Assembly: GCA_030066655.1 (NCBI GenBank)
Contig: JASJBE010000055.1
Span: 1-53,906 of the forward strand
Direction of reading: 5' to 3'
DNA: 53,906 bases
DNA from: Woeseiaceae bacterium
Lineage (GTDB): Bacteria; Pseudomonadota; Gammaproteobacteria; Steroidobacterales; Woeseiaceae
The notes below the pieces were generated by a model that worked only from the letters and a program-made list of their open reading frames with translations, was not told the origin of the DNA and ran no database searches. Below are positions 33,724 through 42,221 of this stretch, piece after piece. Every line of letters starts with the position of its first letter. Position 1 is the first letter of the stretch. A program made the position numbers and the translations under genes.

Positions 33724-35760
33724 TTACTCGTCGGTTGCGTCTGCGAGACGCTCGGCATGTCCCAGCTCGTAGGGCGGGGGTTCACCGCCCGGTCCCTTCA
33801 GGTAGTGGTCCATCCACCGCACCAGGCGCAGCGCAAAGTCGTATTGCGCGGCCGTGTTGCGGTTGCCGTGCCCTTCGCCCGGGTACAGTACGAGCCGAAC
33901 AGGCGTATCCGTCTGGATCTTGACGAAGCGATACATCTCCATCGACTGGCCCGGATGCACGCGAGGATCCTGGTCGCCGTGCATGATCAGAAGCGGCGTC
34001 TTCGTCTTGCCGGCGTGGTAGACCGGGCTTCGCTCCAACATCCACATCCAGTCATCCCACGGCCAGATGCGGGAATGGACGTTGTACATCTCATACGGGA
34101 TATCGCCGGTGCCGAATTTCGATAGCTGGTTCGAGATGCCGACAAACGAGACGGCCGCGGCGTACTCTTCGGTCAGTGCGCTGGCGCTCCACATTGTCGC
34201 GTAGCCCCCGTATGAACCGCCCGTGATCCCGACCTTGTCGCTGTCGACAAGGCCCTCGTCGACGAGATAGCGCTTGGCGTCGACCAGGTCATTGAACTCT
34301 TCATCGGCATAGTCGTTCTGTCCCATCTTCGAAAAGTCGACGCCACGACCGGTGCTGCCTCGATAGTTGGGATAGATGACGGCGTAGCCGTTTGCCGCCC
34401 AGACCTGGCCCGGGCTTGCGTATCGGCTGAGCCAGCCGTGCGAGTAGTTCGCCTCCGGCCCACCGTGGGCGACGACGATGAGCGGATTGCCACCGCGCTT
34501 CTTCTTTGCCGGGTGAATCAGCAGGGCCTCGAGCTCGAGGCCGTCCCGTGCCGGGTAGCGAATGACTTCCTGCATTGCCAGCTTGCGCTCGGACAGGACA
34601 GGGTTGGAGTCGGTGAGACGCTTAGGCGTGCCGTCTGCCGAAATTACGTAGACCTCGGGCGGATGGCTCGGCGTATCCGCGACAGCTGCGGCGACCGACT
34701 GGCCCGGGTGGATATCGACGCTGAGGATAATCGGGCCGTCGGTCGGCGCCGGGCCCGCTTGCTTCGTCTCTGTGATCGAGCTCGTCTGCCACTCACGGAA
34801 TACGCCGCGGTTGCCCAGCCAGCTGATCGTCAGGTCGTCGACCCATGCGAAATCGGTGATGTGTCCGTCGTAGTTCGGCACGATCTCACGTCGCTCACCG
34901 CCGTCGCGTGACGCAACGTACAGGCGACCCTGCTGTGGATCATGAATATCGACGCTGCCGATGTAGGCGATGCGTTCGCCGTCGGGTGAAAATGCGAACG
35001 AACCCAGCTTGCCTGTCGAGCCGATAGCGTTTTGCAGCTTGCCGCTCTCTGTGTCGACAGTGTAGACATCCCGCGACGTGAATGAATCGTCGATCAGCGG
35101 TGTCGGTGCAAGCGCAACGGCGTACTGCTCGCCGTCCGATGCCCAGCTGAAGCTGGACGCGTGACCATCGAGCTCATGCTCGGTGGCCTCCAGCGTCTCG
35201 AGGTCCAGCATGTGTACGCGAGAGAAGGGCACCGATTCCTCGTAGATTCTGGCCTTGAAACCCTTTGTCGTCAGTTCTTCCTGCTTTTCCGGTGCCGGGT
35301 CGGATGCGATGAAAGCGACAGTTGCTCCGTCCGGCGACGGGTAGATCGAGCCGATCGAGCTGTCGTTCGTAAACAGTTTCTGCGACTCGCCACCGCTAAC
35401 CGGGATCCGGTACAGAGAGTTGAATTCGGCGTCCGCGTCGCGCTTGGCAAGGAAGAAAATGGATTTCCCGTCTGCAGACCATTGCACAGAGGACACGTTG
35501 ACTTCACCGGTGATAAACGGGCGACTGTTGCCGTTGAGGTCAGTTACGTGTAGCTCGGCGTACGAGGGTCCGTTGTTATCCTCGTAGAGGGTTCGAGGCA
35601 CGCTGAGCGTGTACGCGATGTGCGTGCCATCGGGGCTCATCCTTGCGGAAGAGACGCTCTTGAGTGCGACAAGCTCCTCCAGTGACAGGTAGCCTTCCTG
35701 CGCACTGGCCAGCGAGGCCAGGCCGCACAGACTGATAAGAAGTAGTGTCTTTCTGAACAT
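33724..35760 (-). CDS. S9-family prolyl oligopeptidase, exported
   Basis: A serine peptidase of about 678 residues. A signal peptide (MFRKTLLLISLCGLASLASA) is followed by a beta-propeller built from WD40-like TolB-type repeats such as PDGTHIAYTLSV and FSPDGERIAYIGSVD. The C-terminal alpha/beta-hydrolase domain has nucleophile Ser in GGSYGGYATMW, Asp in MHGDQDPRVHPG and His in GEGHGNRN. It should trim peptides in the periplasm, in line with the peptide importer elsewhere in the window. Start at 35760 gives the best signal peptide; ATG at 35772 adds four residues. Confidence 0.92.
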   Translation of the reverse strand: MFRKTLLLISLCGLASLASAQEGYLSLEELVALKSVSSARMSPDGTHIAYTLSVPRTLYEDNNGPSYAELHVTDLNGNSRPFITGEVNVSSVQWSADGKSIFFLAKRDADAEFNSLYRIPVSGGESQKLFTNDSSIGSIYPSPDGATVAFIASDPAPEKQEELTTKGFKARIYEESVPFSRVHMLDLETLEATEHELDGHASSFSWASDGEQYAVALAPTPLIDDSFTSRDVYTVDTESGKLQNAIGSTGKLGSFAFSPDGERIAYIGSVDIHDPQQGRLYVASRDGGERREIVPNYDGHITDFAWVDDLTISWLGNRGVFREWQTSSITETKQAGPAPTDGPIILSVDIHPGQSVAAAVADTPSHPPEVYVISADGTPKRLTDSNPVLSERKLAMQEVIRYPARDGLELEALLIHPAKKKRGGNPLIVVAHGGPEANYSHGWLSRYASPGQVWAANGYAVIYPNYRGSTGRGVDFSKMGQNDYADEEFNDLVDAKRYLVDEGLVDSDKVGITGGSYGGYATMWSASALTEEYAAAVSFVGISNQLSKFGTGDIPYEMYNVHSRIWPWDDWMWMLERSPVYHAGKTKTPLLIMHGDQDPRVHPGQSMEMYRFVKIQTDTPVRLVLYPGEGHGNRNTAAQYDFALRLVRWMDHYLKGPGGEPPPYELGHAERLADATDE

Positions 35761-35936
35761 CGGGAGTCTCATTGGGCGCTTAGCGTGGGCGCCAAGTCTA
35801 CAGCGGAAGGAGGGTCGCGGCGATGTTCTGCGCGAAATACAGAAACACTTCGATACAATGTGCGCTCGCTCGCTGCGAGCGCTGAGTGGCAAACGGCGCT
35901 ACCCTTAGCTTTGCTATCAACAAAGGAGTCATCGAT

Positions 35937-36380
35937 ATGTCCGGTGCCAAGATTTCCGCGCTTCTGATAAGCCTCGTCCTCGCCAGCTTGGCCATCGCGG
36001 ACGACGATGCGCCCCAGCAAGTCCGCCAGGAGCTGATGAAGGAAGTTCGCGAGGCCGCGAAGCCTGTCGGCAACATGCTTCGGGAAAACGAAGCATTCAA
36101 CGCCGAGACGCTGATGAACTCGCTGATGGTCTTCGCAAAGGCCGCGGACCAGTACGGCGATCTCTTCCCGGAAGGCTCCGAGTCGGGTTTCGAGACCGAA
36201 GCCGCTCCCGCAATCTGGGAAGACAGGGCCGGCTTTGACATGGCGCTGAGCGAGTTCGCCGACGCGACCAAACTCGCCATCGAGTCCTCGCCAATGACGC
36301 TCGAAGAGGCTCGCGCGACGGTCAGCCCGGTTTTCAGGACCTGTAAGGGTTGCCACGACAATTATCGCGTCGAAGAGTAG
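35937..36380 (+). CDS. Cytochrome c' (class II)
   Basis: A 147-residue periplasmic protein with a signal peptide (LLISLVLASLAIA). The heme motif CKGCH sits near the C-terminus at residues 136-140, preceded by ATVSPVFRTC, as in four-helix-bundle class II cytochromes. Such proteins bind nitric oxide or carbon monoxide, and some act in NO detoxification. AGGAG lies 8 bases before the ATG. The di-heme cytochrome gene follows 18 bp later, so the two are co-transcribed. Confidence 0.9.
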   Translation: MSGAKISALLISLVLASLAIADDDAPQQVRQELMKEVREAAKPVGNMLRENEAFNAETLMNSLMVFAKAADQYGDLFPEGSESGFETEAAPAIWEDRAGFDMALSEFADATKLAIESSPMTLEEARATVSPVFRTCKGCHDNYRVEE

Positions 36381-36398
36381 ATCCCCGAGCCTTAGACA

Positions 36399-37313
36399 AT
36401 GAAGCGCGCCGCACTGCTGCTGGTGCTGGCAGCCGTACTGGCCGGCTGGTGGATTTTGCGTCCGACGACCTGGTCGGAGTCTGAGTTACCGGCTCACAGT
36501 CCGGACGTAAAGGCCGGCGAGAAAGTGTTCTGGGCAGGCGGTTGCGCGTCCTGTCATGCGACACCCGTCAACGGGCGACGAGCAAAAGGCGCTGACCGGC
36601 TGCTCCTCGGTGGTGGCGCAGAGCTGGACACGCCGTTCGGCGTCTTCCGGATGCCGAACATATCGCCGCATGAGTCCGACGGCATTGGCGGCTGGAGCGA
36701 TCTCGATTTCGTCAACGCGATGCAGCTGGGCGTATCGCCGTCGGGACAGCATTACTACCCGTCGTTTCCCTACGCGTCGTATGCGCGGATGAAGTCGGAG
36801 GAGGTCCTGGACCTGTTCGCCTTCCTCAAGCAGCTGGAGCCTGTCGCATCGGATCGTCCGGAGCACGAACTGAAATTCCCGTGGAACCTGCGCAACGGTA
36901 TCGGCGTATGGAAGCGGCTCTACCTGGACCCCGCTCCGGTCATCGATCTGGCGACCGACGATGCCAGGCTTAAGCATGGCCAGGCGCTCGTTGAAGGCGC
37001 TGGCCACTGCGGCGAGTGCCATACCCCGAGAGACAGCCTCGGCGGCATGGACAAGAAACGTTGGCTCACCGGCGCGCCGAACCTCGAGGGCCGGGGAAGC
37101 GTGCCGAACATCACGCCTATGGCCGAGGGATTCGGGGACTGGTCGGAGAGCGATATCGTCTACTACCTCGAGACGGGCTTTACGCCGGACTTCGATGCCG
37201 TTGGCGGTAGCATGGTGGCCGTGCAGGAGAACATGGCGATGCTCGATGCCGCAGACCGCGAAGCCATCGCGCGCTACCTGAAGGCGCTGCCCACAGGTCC
37301 ACAGTCCGAGTAA
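36399..37313 (+). CDS. Di-heme cytochrome c
   Basis: A 304-residue membrane-anchored or secreted cytochrome with an N-terminal hydrophobic segment (residues 4-20) and two class-I heme domains. CASCH lies at residues 49-53 and CGECH at 204-208. GVFRMPNISPHESDGIGGWS and VPNITPMAEGFGDWSESDI are the methionine-ligand regions seen in the cytochrome subunits of alcohol and related dehydrogenases. No dehydrogenase subunit is next to it, so it may accept electrons from an enzyme encoded elsewhere. It is co-transcribed with the cytochrome c' gene. Confidence 0.9.
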   Translation: MKRAALLLVLAAVLAGWWILRPTTWSESELPAHSPDVKAGEKVFWAGGCASCHATPVNGRRAKGADRLLLGGGAELDTPFGVFRMPNISPHESDGIGGWSDLDFVNAMQLGVSPSGQHYYPSFPYASYARMKSEEVLDLFAFLKQLEPVASDRPEHELKFPWNLRNGIGVWKRLYLDPAPVIDLATDDARLKHGQALVEGAGHCGECHTPRDSLGGMDKKRWLTGAPNLEGRGSVPNITPMAEGFGDWSESDIVYYLETGFTPDFDAVGGSMVAVQENMAMLDAADREAIARYLKALPTGPQSE

Positions 37314-37338
37314 CGGTTCCCGACGCTGCGCCGTCGAG

Positions 37339-37770
37339 TTATCCGCCGGCCGGCGACGTCGAGTCGACCGCCTCCGGCTCATCGGGCAACAACTCACCCG
37401 TCGTAACGTAGTGGTTAAAGCGTTTGCAGGCCCATTCCTGGAACTTTCTCGTGTTCTCCGACCGCTGGCTGTCATTCAGATCGGTCCACTGCAGGCAACG
37501 CAATGACAATTCCTGGCCGAGCTGTGAATTCTGACGATCTCTTTCCTCCGCCATTTGCTCGACGGACAGTCGTTCCCCGATCATGACCTGCAGGTTTTCG
37601 CTCGTCACTGCGAGCTTCTGGTCAAGTTCCCGCTGTTCGTCAGCGCTTACAGGCTGCTGTCTCTCGTACCACGGCAGCCAGGCGACAAAGTAGCCGGCAA
37701 GGGCGAGAACCCCTGCGACAAAGACGAGTGCGCCGACGGGGGAACGGCGGTTTTTGATGTCTGAAGACAT
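37339..37770 (-). CDS. Unrecognised single-pass membrane protein
   Basis: A 143-residue protein that I do not recognise. A short polar start leads into one membrane helix (about residues 12-34, VGALVFVAGVLALAGYFVAWL). A highly charged, probably coiled-coil periplasmic part follows (DEQRELDQKLAVTSENLQ) with two cysteines (LSLRCLQW and EWACKRF) that could form a disulfide. It converges with the di-heme cytochrome gene (25-bp gap). No function is proposed. Confidence 0.65.
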   Translation of the reverse strand: MSSDIKNRRSPVGALVFVAGVLALAGYFVAWLPWYERQQPVSADEQRELDQKLAVTSENLQVMIGERLSVEQMAEERDRQNSQLGQELSLRCLQWTDLNDSQRSENTRKFQEWACKRFNHYVTTGELLPDEPEAVDSTSPAGG

Positions 37771-38000
37771 CCGACAGTCTTAACAAAAACGCGTGCCCAA
37801 CTCCACCGGCGGGCGCGCTACAGACTGCAAATTCCAGGACGTGATGCTATGTTCGTTGCGGGGAAAGGGGAGACACGCAAGCAGGTGGTGAACGAACTCG
37901 ACGCGGTGTTGATGAAACGGGTTGCGGATGGCCGCCCTTATGGACATCCGGTTTCCGGTTGTCTGGCGAGTCGGGCCGTCGGCTATCCTGGGCACGATCC

Positions 38001-38942
38001 ATGTTGATGTTCCTGCTGCTGATGCTCGGGCTGATCGGTCTCTGGTACGGCACGGAGCTGACGATTAACGGCGCCGTGGCGTTGGCGAAGCGTCTCGGGG
38101 TCTCTGAATTCATCGTCGGCGTTGCAATCCTGTCAGTTGGCAGCGACCTCCCGGAACTGGCCATCGCCGTCGGTGGCGCGATCAAGACGGCGGTTGACGG
38201 CGACGCGTCCAATGTCGTTGTCGGCACGGCCATCGGCAGCACGCTGGGGCAAATCGGACTCGTGCTGGGAATAACGGCACTGCTCGCGTACCTGACCCTG
38301 CCGAAACGCACGGCGCTTCGTCATGGTGCGGTCTTGCTGGGGTCGATTATCATCCTCGCGCTGATGGCCGCCGACGGGCTGGTCAGCGCGCTGGAAGGCG
38401 TCGTCATGGTCGTCGTCTACCTGATCTATTTCGTTCTGCTGTGGACGGACGCCGGCAAGCACGATCCCGGTACTGGTGAGGCGCTGCAGCCGCCATTGAA
38501 GTCGTTCGTGTTCCTGCTCATCGGCTTTTCCATTGTCATTGTCGCCGCCGAGGTCACGGTGAGTTCAGCGATAGAGCTGGCCGAGCAGCTCGGTGTGTCT
38601 GAAATCGTCATCGCGATTCTGCTGATCGGTCTCGGCACCAGCCTTCCTGAGCTGTCAATCTCGCTGGGCGCCGTCATGAAGGGCAAGGCCCGGATGTCGG
38701 TCGGCAACCTGATCGGCAGCAACATCTTCGATACGCTGGTGCCGATCGGCGTTGCGGCGATGATCTCCGCGGTTACTGTGGAGAAGAGCATTCTGTTCAG
38801 GGAGTTGCCGTTCCTGTTCATACTGACGTCGGTTGTCCTGTTCTTTTTTCTGCGAGTGCGAGGCCTCCAGCGGTGGGAGGCTGTCGTCATACTGGCGATG
38901 TACGGCGGGTACGTCATTGCCAAGGTCTCTGGCAACCTGTGA
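38001..38942 (+). CDS. CaCA-superfamily cation exchanger, divergent type
   Basis: A 313-residue antiporter with the same two-half design as the exchanger at 32717 but clearly different. Alpha-1 reads LSVGSDLPELAIAVGGA and GTAIGSTLGQIGLVLG, so the usual GTSxPEL and GNxxGSNxxN are altered. Alpha-2 is standard (LGTSLPELSISLGAV, GNLIGSNIFDTLVP). Ca2+-binding glutamates remain in both halves, but Asn in alpha-1 is replaced, which could shift ion specificity. ATG at 38001 precedes the first helix; no good ribosome site is visible, and an upstream start at 37959 is possible. Confidence 0.88.
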   Translation: MLMFLLLMLGLIGLWYGTELTINGAVALAKRLGVSEFIVGVAILSVGSDLPELAIAVGGAIKTAVDGDASNVVVGTAIGSTLGQIGLVLGITALLAYLTLPKRTALRHGAVLLGSIIILALMAADGLVSALEGVVMVVVYLIYFVLLWTDAGKHDPGTGEALQPPLKSFVFLLIGFSIVIVAAEVTVSSAIELAEQLGVSEIVIAILLIGLGTSLPELSISLGAVMKGKARMSVGNLIGSNIFDTLVPIGVAAMISAVTVEKSILFRELPFLFILTSVVLFFFLRVRGLQRWEAVVILAMYGGYVIAKVSGNL

Positions 38943-38976
38943 GGCGCCCGGCCCGCGTAAGTTTCCGGCAGCGCCA

Positions 38977-39005
38977 TTGTCTCTTAGGTCCACAAGCGCC
39001 ATAAT
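38977..39005 (+). promoter_or_regulatory. Sigma-70 promoter of the SRP RNA
   Basis: TTGTCT (38977-38982) and CATAAT (39000-39005) are spaced by 17 bp. The predicted start, about 39012, coincides with the 5' end of the SRP RNA found independently by base pairing. Confidence 0.65.
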
Positions 39006-39012
39006 TCTGTTG

Positions 39013-39116
39013 GTCCGCGTCGGCCACCTCGCGACGGTCAGCCGTGAACCCCGTCAGGCCCGGAAGGGAGCAGCGGCAGCGGTGACACCGGGTGCCGAGG
39101 ACCGGTTGGCGCGGAC
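39013..39116 (+). ncRNA. ffs: Small signal recognition particle RNA (4.5S)
   Basis: About 104 nt. The conserved Ffh-binding core is GTCAGGCCCGGAAGGGAGCA followed by GC, with the GGAA tetraloop inside, near 39053-39075. The terminal helix closes GTCCGCG (39013-39019) with CGCGGAC (39110-39116), and TTTT follows. It forms the targeting particle with Ffh for membrane-protein insertion. It lies about 47 bp ahead of dnaX, an arrangement known in several bacterial groups. Confidence 0.93.
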
Positions 39117-39163
39117 TTTTACTTGAGCCTGTCCTGCAGGCGACCTGAGGCGCGAGCATCTCC

Positions 39164-40786
39164 ATGAGCTACCTTGCATTGGCCCGCAAATGGCGGCCCA
39201 AGACATTTGCCGATACCGTTGGCCAGGAACACGTGCTCAAAGCGCTGGTCAACGCACTGGACTCCGGCCGTTTGCACCATGCCTATCTGTTCACCGGCAC
39301 CCGCGGTGTTGGCAAGACCACGATCGCTCGCATCCTCGCAAAGTCGCTGAATTGCGAAGAGGGCGTCTCGTCGGAACCCTGCGGCGTCTGCAGCGCCTGC
39401 CTCGAGATCGATGAGGGCCGATTTGTCGATCTGATCGAGGTGGATGCCGCGTCCAAGACCAAGGTCGATGACACGCGCGAGCTGCTCGACAACGTCCAGT
39501 ACGCGCCGACGCGAGGACGATACAAGGTGTACCTGATCGACGAGGTACACATGCTCTCGGCCAGTTCATTCAACGCGCTGTTGAAGACCCTCGAGGAGCC
39601 GCCGCCGCACGTCAAGTTCCTGCTGGCGACGACAGACCCACAGCGGGTTCCCGTGACCGTCCTGTCGCGATGCCTGCAGTTTAACCTGCAGCGACTGACC
39701 AGTGAGTTGATCGCCGCCCGGTTGAACTTCATTTGCGACGAGGAGTCGATCCAAGCGGAGGCGCCGGCGCTGACCCTGTTATCACGCGCTGCCGACGGCA
39801 GTCTGCGAGACGCCCTGAGCCTGCTCGACCAGGCGATTGCCTACTCTGCGGCGAACGTCGACGAGGCGTCCGTAGCGACGATGCTCGGCACGATCGACCG
39901 CAACTACGTCGTGAAAATACTGCGCGCACTGGCGGCTAATGATCCGAACGCGATGATGGACACGGTCGCCGACATCGATCAGCAGTTCCCGAATTACGCG
40001 AGGTTGCTCGAGGACCTCGCGAGGGCGTTGCAGCAGATCGCCGTTTTCCAGGCCGTCGGACGAGTGGACTCCGAGAGCAGCCTCGGTGACGATTTGCTCG
40101 GTGAGCTGTCGGGCCTTCTGAGTCCCGGCGACGTCCAGCTCTTCTACCAGGCAGCGTTGATGGGCCGTCGCGATATCGACCTGGCGCCCGACGGGCGTAG
40201 CGGCGCCGAGATGACGTTGCTGCGCATGCTCGCGTTTCGTCCTGCGTCAGAAGGCAGCAGTGTGCCGCCTCAGCCTAAGCCAAAATCCGCCGCAAAAGCA
40301 GCGCCGCAGCCAAAGCCGGTTGAAACGAAGGCCGAAGGCACTACAACTACGGAGAAACAGCCGGCCTCCGGGACGGCCGCGGCGTGGGGCGACCCGGACT
40401 GGAGCACACTGCATACGCAGATCGGCCTCACGGGCCTCGTCAGGATTCTTGCGAGCAACTGTGCGCTGCTGAAGCGCCAGGGCAGTACCGTCTTCCTGAG
40501 CCTTGACGCGAGATCCGAGTCCTATCTGACCGGTGAGCGCAAGAAAAAGATTGCTGAGGCGTTGTCGAAGCACTTCGGCGAAACGCTGACGGTCGACATC
40601 ACCGTCGGTGTCGAAGCGGCGGAGACGCCGGTGCAGGCTGAGACTCGAATGCAGGACGAAAAGCTCGAGCAGGCAAGACAGTCACTCGAGTCTGACCCGA
40701 ACGTGCAGTCGCTTAAAACCATGTTCAATGCGGAAATCAAAACTGAAACCATAACGCCAATTGGCGATTCTGAACGGAGCAAGTAA
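39164..40786 (+). CDS. dnaX: DNA polymerase III subunit gamma/tau
   Basis: Clamp-loader ATPase of 540 residues. [20 protein letters not shown] is the standard start; Walker A is GTRGVGKTT (about residue 45); the zinc module has Cys in [16 protein letters not shown]; Walker B/DEVH is LIDEVHMLS; sensor-1 is LLATTDPQ; and sensor-2 lies in [11 protein letters not shown]. After domain III comes a Pro/Ala/Lys-rich linker (about 365-405) and a tau-like C-terminal part. I found no A AAA AAG slippery site, so a frameshifted gamma form is not evident. Its TAA overlaps the ybaB ATG by one base. Confidence 0.96.
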   Translation: MSYLALARKWRPKTFADTVGQEHVLKALVNALDSGRLHHAYLFTGTRGVGKTTIARILAKSLNCEEGVSSEPCGVCSACLEIDEGRFVDLIEVDAASKTKVDDTRELLDNVQYAPTRGRYKVYLIDEVHMLSASSFNALLKTLEEPPPHVKFLLATTDPQRVPVTVLSRCLQFNLQRLTSELIAARLNFICDEESIQAEAPALTLLSRAADGSLRDALSLLDQAIAYSAANVDEASVATMLGTIDRNYVVKILRALAANDPNAMMDTVADIDQQFPNYARLLEDLARALQQIAVFQAVGRVDSESSLGDDLLGELSGLLSPGDVQLFYQAALMGRRDIDLAPDGRSGAEMTLLRMLAFRPASEGSSVPPQPKPKSAAKAAPQPKPVETKAEGTTTTEKQPASGTAAAWGDPDWSTLHTQIGLTGLVRILASNCALLKRQGSTVFLSLDARSESYLTGERKKKIAEALSKHFGETLTVDITVGVEAAETPVQAETRMQDEKLEQARQSLESDPNVQSLKTMFNAEIKTETITPIGDSERSK

Positions 40787-41109
40787 TGAAAGGTGGCATA
40801 GGCCAGCTGATGAAACAGGCGCAGCAAATGCAGGAGAGCATGAAGCAGGCGCAACAGGAAATGGCGTCCATGACGGTGACCGGTGAGTCCGGCGCCGGCA
40901 TGGTCAAGGTCGTCATGACCTGCCAGCACCAGGTCAAGTCGGTATCGATCGACGATTCCATGATCGGCGACGACAAGGAGATGCTCGAAGACCTGATCGT
41001 CGCGGCGATGAACGATGCACAGAAGAAAGTTGAGGCCACGGTGCAGGAGAAATTCTCCGGAATGGCCGCTGGCGCAGGTCTGCCTGGCGGGTTCAAGCTA
41101 CCGTTCTAG
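40786..41109 (+). CDS. ybaB: YbaB/EbfC nucleoid-associated protein
   Basis: A 107-residue DNA-binding protein that forms dimers with a tweezer shape. Family features are the Met/Gln-rich first helix ([20 protein letters not shown]), [20 protein letters not shown], the [12 protein letters not shown] helix and the C-terminal [15 protein letters not shown]. It sits between dnaX (one-base overlap) and recR (directly adjoining), the usual conserved order. Confidence 0.96.
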   Translation: MKGGIGQLMKQAQQMQESMKQAQQEMASMTVTGESGAGMVKVVMTCQHQVKSVSIDDSMIGDDKEMLEDLIVAAMNDAQKKVEATVQEKFSGMAAGAGLPGGFKLPF

Positions 41110-41712
41110 ATGTCCGCTTATTCACCTTTGCTGGTCCGGTTGATCGATTCGTTGAAGTGCATGCCGGGTATTGGTCAGAAGTCGGCGCAGCGCATCGCGT
41201 TTCACCTGCTGGAGCGGGATCGACAGGGTGCTGCCGCCATGTCCGCCGCGCTGGGCGACGCCGTCGAGGGAATCGGCCATTGCTCGCGTTGTCGCATGTT
41301 CAGTGAGGAGCCGGTATGCACCATCTGCTCCGACGCCGGTCGAGACCAGTCGCAGCTTTGTATCGTCGAGTCTCCGGCCGACGTCATGGCGCTCGAGGAG
41401 GCGACCGGTTACCGCGGCCTGTATTTTGTGCTGATGGGGCACCTGTCGCCGCTGGACGGTATCGGGCCGACTGAACTGGGGCTGGAGCTGCTCGAGCAAC
41501 GCCTGTCGGAGGACGGTATCAAGGAAGTCATCATCGCGACCAACCCGACCGTCGAAGGCGATGCGACCGCCCACTACCTGGCGGACCTGGCGCACCGGCA
41601 TCAGTGCGAAGCCAGCCGCATCGCGCACGGCGTGCCGCTGGGCGGAGAGCTCGAGTATGTTGACGGCGGCACTTTATCCCATGCCTTTTACGGCCGCCGG
41701 GTCGTGGAGTAG
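41110..41712 (+). CDS. recR: Recombination mediator RecR
   Basis: A 200-residue protein that works with RecO, and RecF, to load RecA on gapped DNA. The helix-hairpin-helix is [17 protein letters not shown], the zinc finger [16 protein letters not shown], and the Toprim domain starts [17 protein letters not shown] with [16 protein letters not shown] later. The C-terminal [19 protein letters not shown] is the Walker-B-like tail. Its ATG directly follows the ybaB TAG. Confidence 0.97.
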   Translation: MSAYSPLLVRLIDSLKCMPGIGQKSAQRIAFHLLERDRQGAAAMSAALGDAVEGIGHCSRCRMFSEEPVCTICSDAGRDQSQLCIVESPADVMALEEATGYRGLYFVLMGHLSPLDGIGPTELGLELLEQRLSEDGIKEVIIATNPTVEGDATAHYLADLAHRHQCEASRIAHGVPLGGELEYVDGGTLSHAFYGRRVVE

Positions 41713-41721
41713 CTTCAGCCT

Positions 41722-42066
41722 ATGATTGACTGCCTTTTCTGCAAGATTGTCGCCGGGGAAATTCCGGCCGATATTGTCTATGAAAACGAAACCACACTGG
41801 CGTTTCGAGATATCAACCCGCACGCGCCGACGCACGTGCTGGTGATTCCCCGTCGTCACATTGCCACGATTAACGATCTCACCGAGGAGGAGAAGTCGCT
41901 GGTCGGCGACATGTTCCTGACGGCGAAGGAGGTGGCGCACATGGAAGGCATCGCCGACGAGGGCTACCGGACGGTCATGAACTGCAATCGGGCCGCCGGC
42001 CAGACCGTGTTTCATATCCACCTGCACGTTCTCGGCGGTCGCGACCTGAATTGGCCGCCTGGGTAG
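41722..42066 (+). CDS. HIT-family nucleotide hydrolase (HinT-like)
   Basis: A 114-residue purine-nucleoside phosphoramidase-like protein. CLFCKIVAGEIPADIVYENE is the typical start, then HVLVIPRRHIATINDL, and the triad motif FHIHLHVLGGRDLNWPPG. Catalytic His lies in HIHLH. It follows recR by 9 bp and is probably the last gene of the dnaX operon. A MITE-like palindrome lies just behind it. Confidence 0.93.
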   Translation: MIDCLFCKIVAGEIPADIVYENETTLAFRDINPHAPTHVLVIPRRHIATINDLTEEEKSLVGDMFLTAKEVAHMEGIADEGYRTVMNCNRAAGQTVFHIHLHVLGGRDLNWPPG

Positions 42067-42084
42067 GTGACACCGCCTGGCAGC

Positions 42085-42216
42085 GTGTTGAAAAAGTCTC
42101 AGGCGAGTGCAAGGCAAGGCGGTTTTCGGCGAGAAAGCGCAGTGTACTGTTGAGTACATGAGCATTTTGAGCCGGAAACCAACGCCGGATCGGGCCGGCT
42201 GAGACTATTTCAACAC
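42085..42216. repeat. 132-bp MITE-like palindromic element
   Basis: The ends are an 18-bp inverted repeat with one mismatch: GTGTTGAAAAAGTCTCAG (42085-42102) against CTGAGACTATTTCAACAC (42199-42216). Inside, GGTTTTCGGC (42121-42130) pairs with GCCGGAAACC (42171-42180), one mismatch, and TGTACT pairs with AGTACA around GTTG. The whole can fold as one long hairpin. It contains no gene and fills the gap between the convergent HIT and rsgA genes, where it may also stop transcription. Confidence 0.8.
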
Positions 42217-42221
42217 CTTGC

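Noticed and set aside
40539..40551. Possible dnaX programmed-frameshift site
   Set aside because: The A-rich run reads AAGAAAAAG in frame and is not A AAA AAG; no stem-loop follows, and no other slippery heptamer was seen.
42085..42216. Insertion sequence
   Set aside because: There are inverted ends but no transposase or remnant of one, so at most a non-autonomous element.
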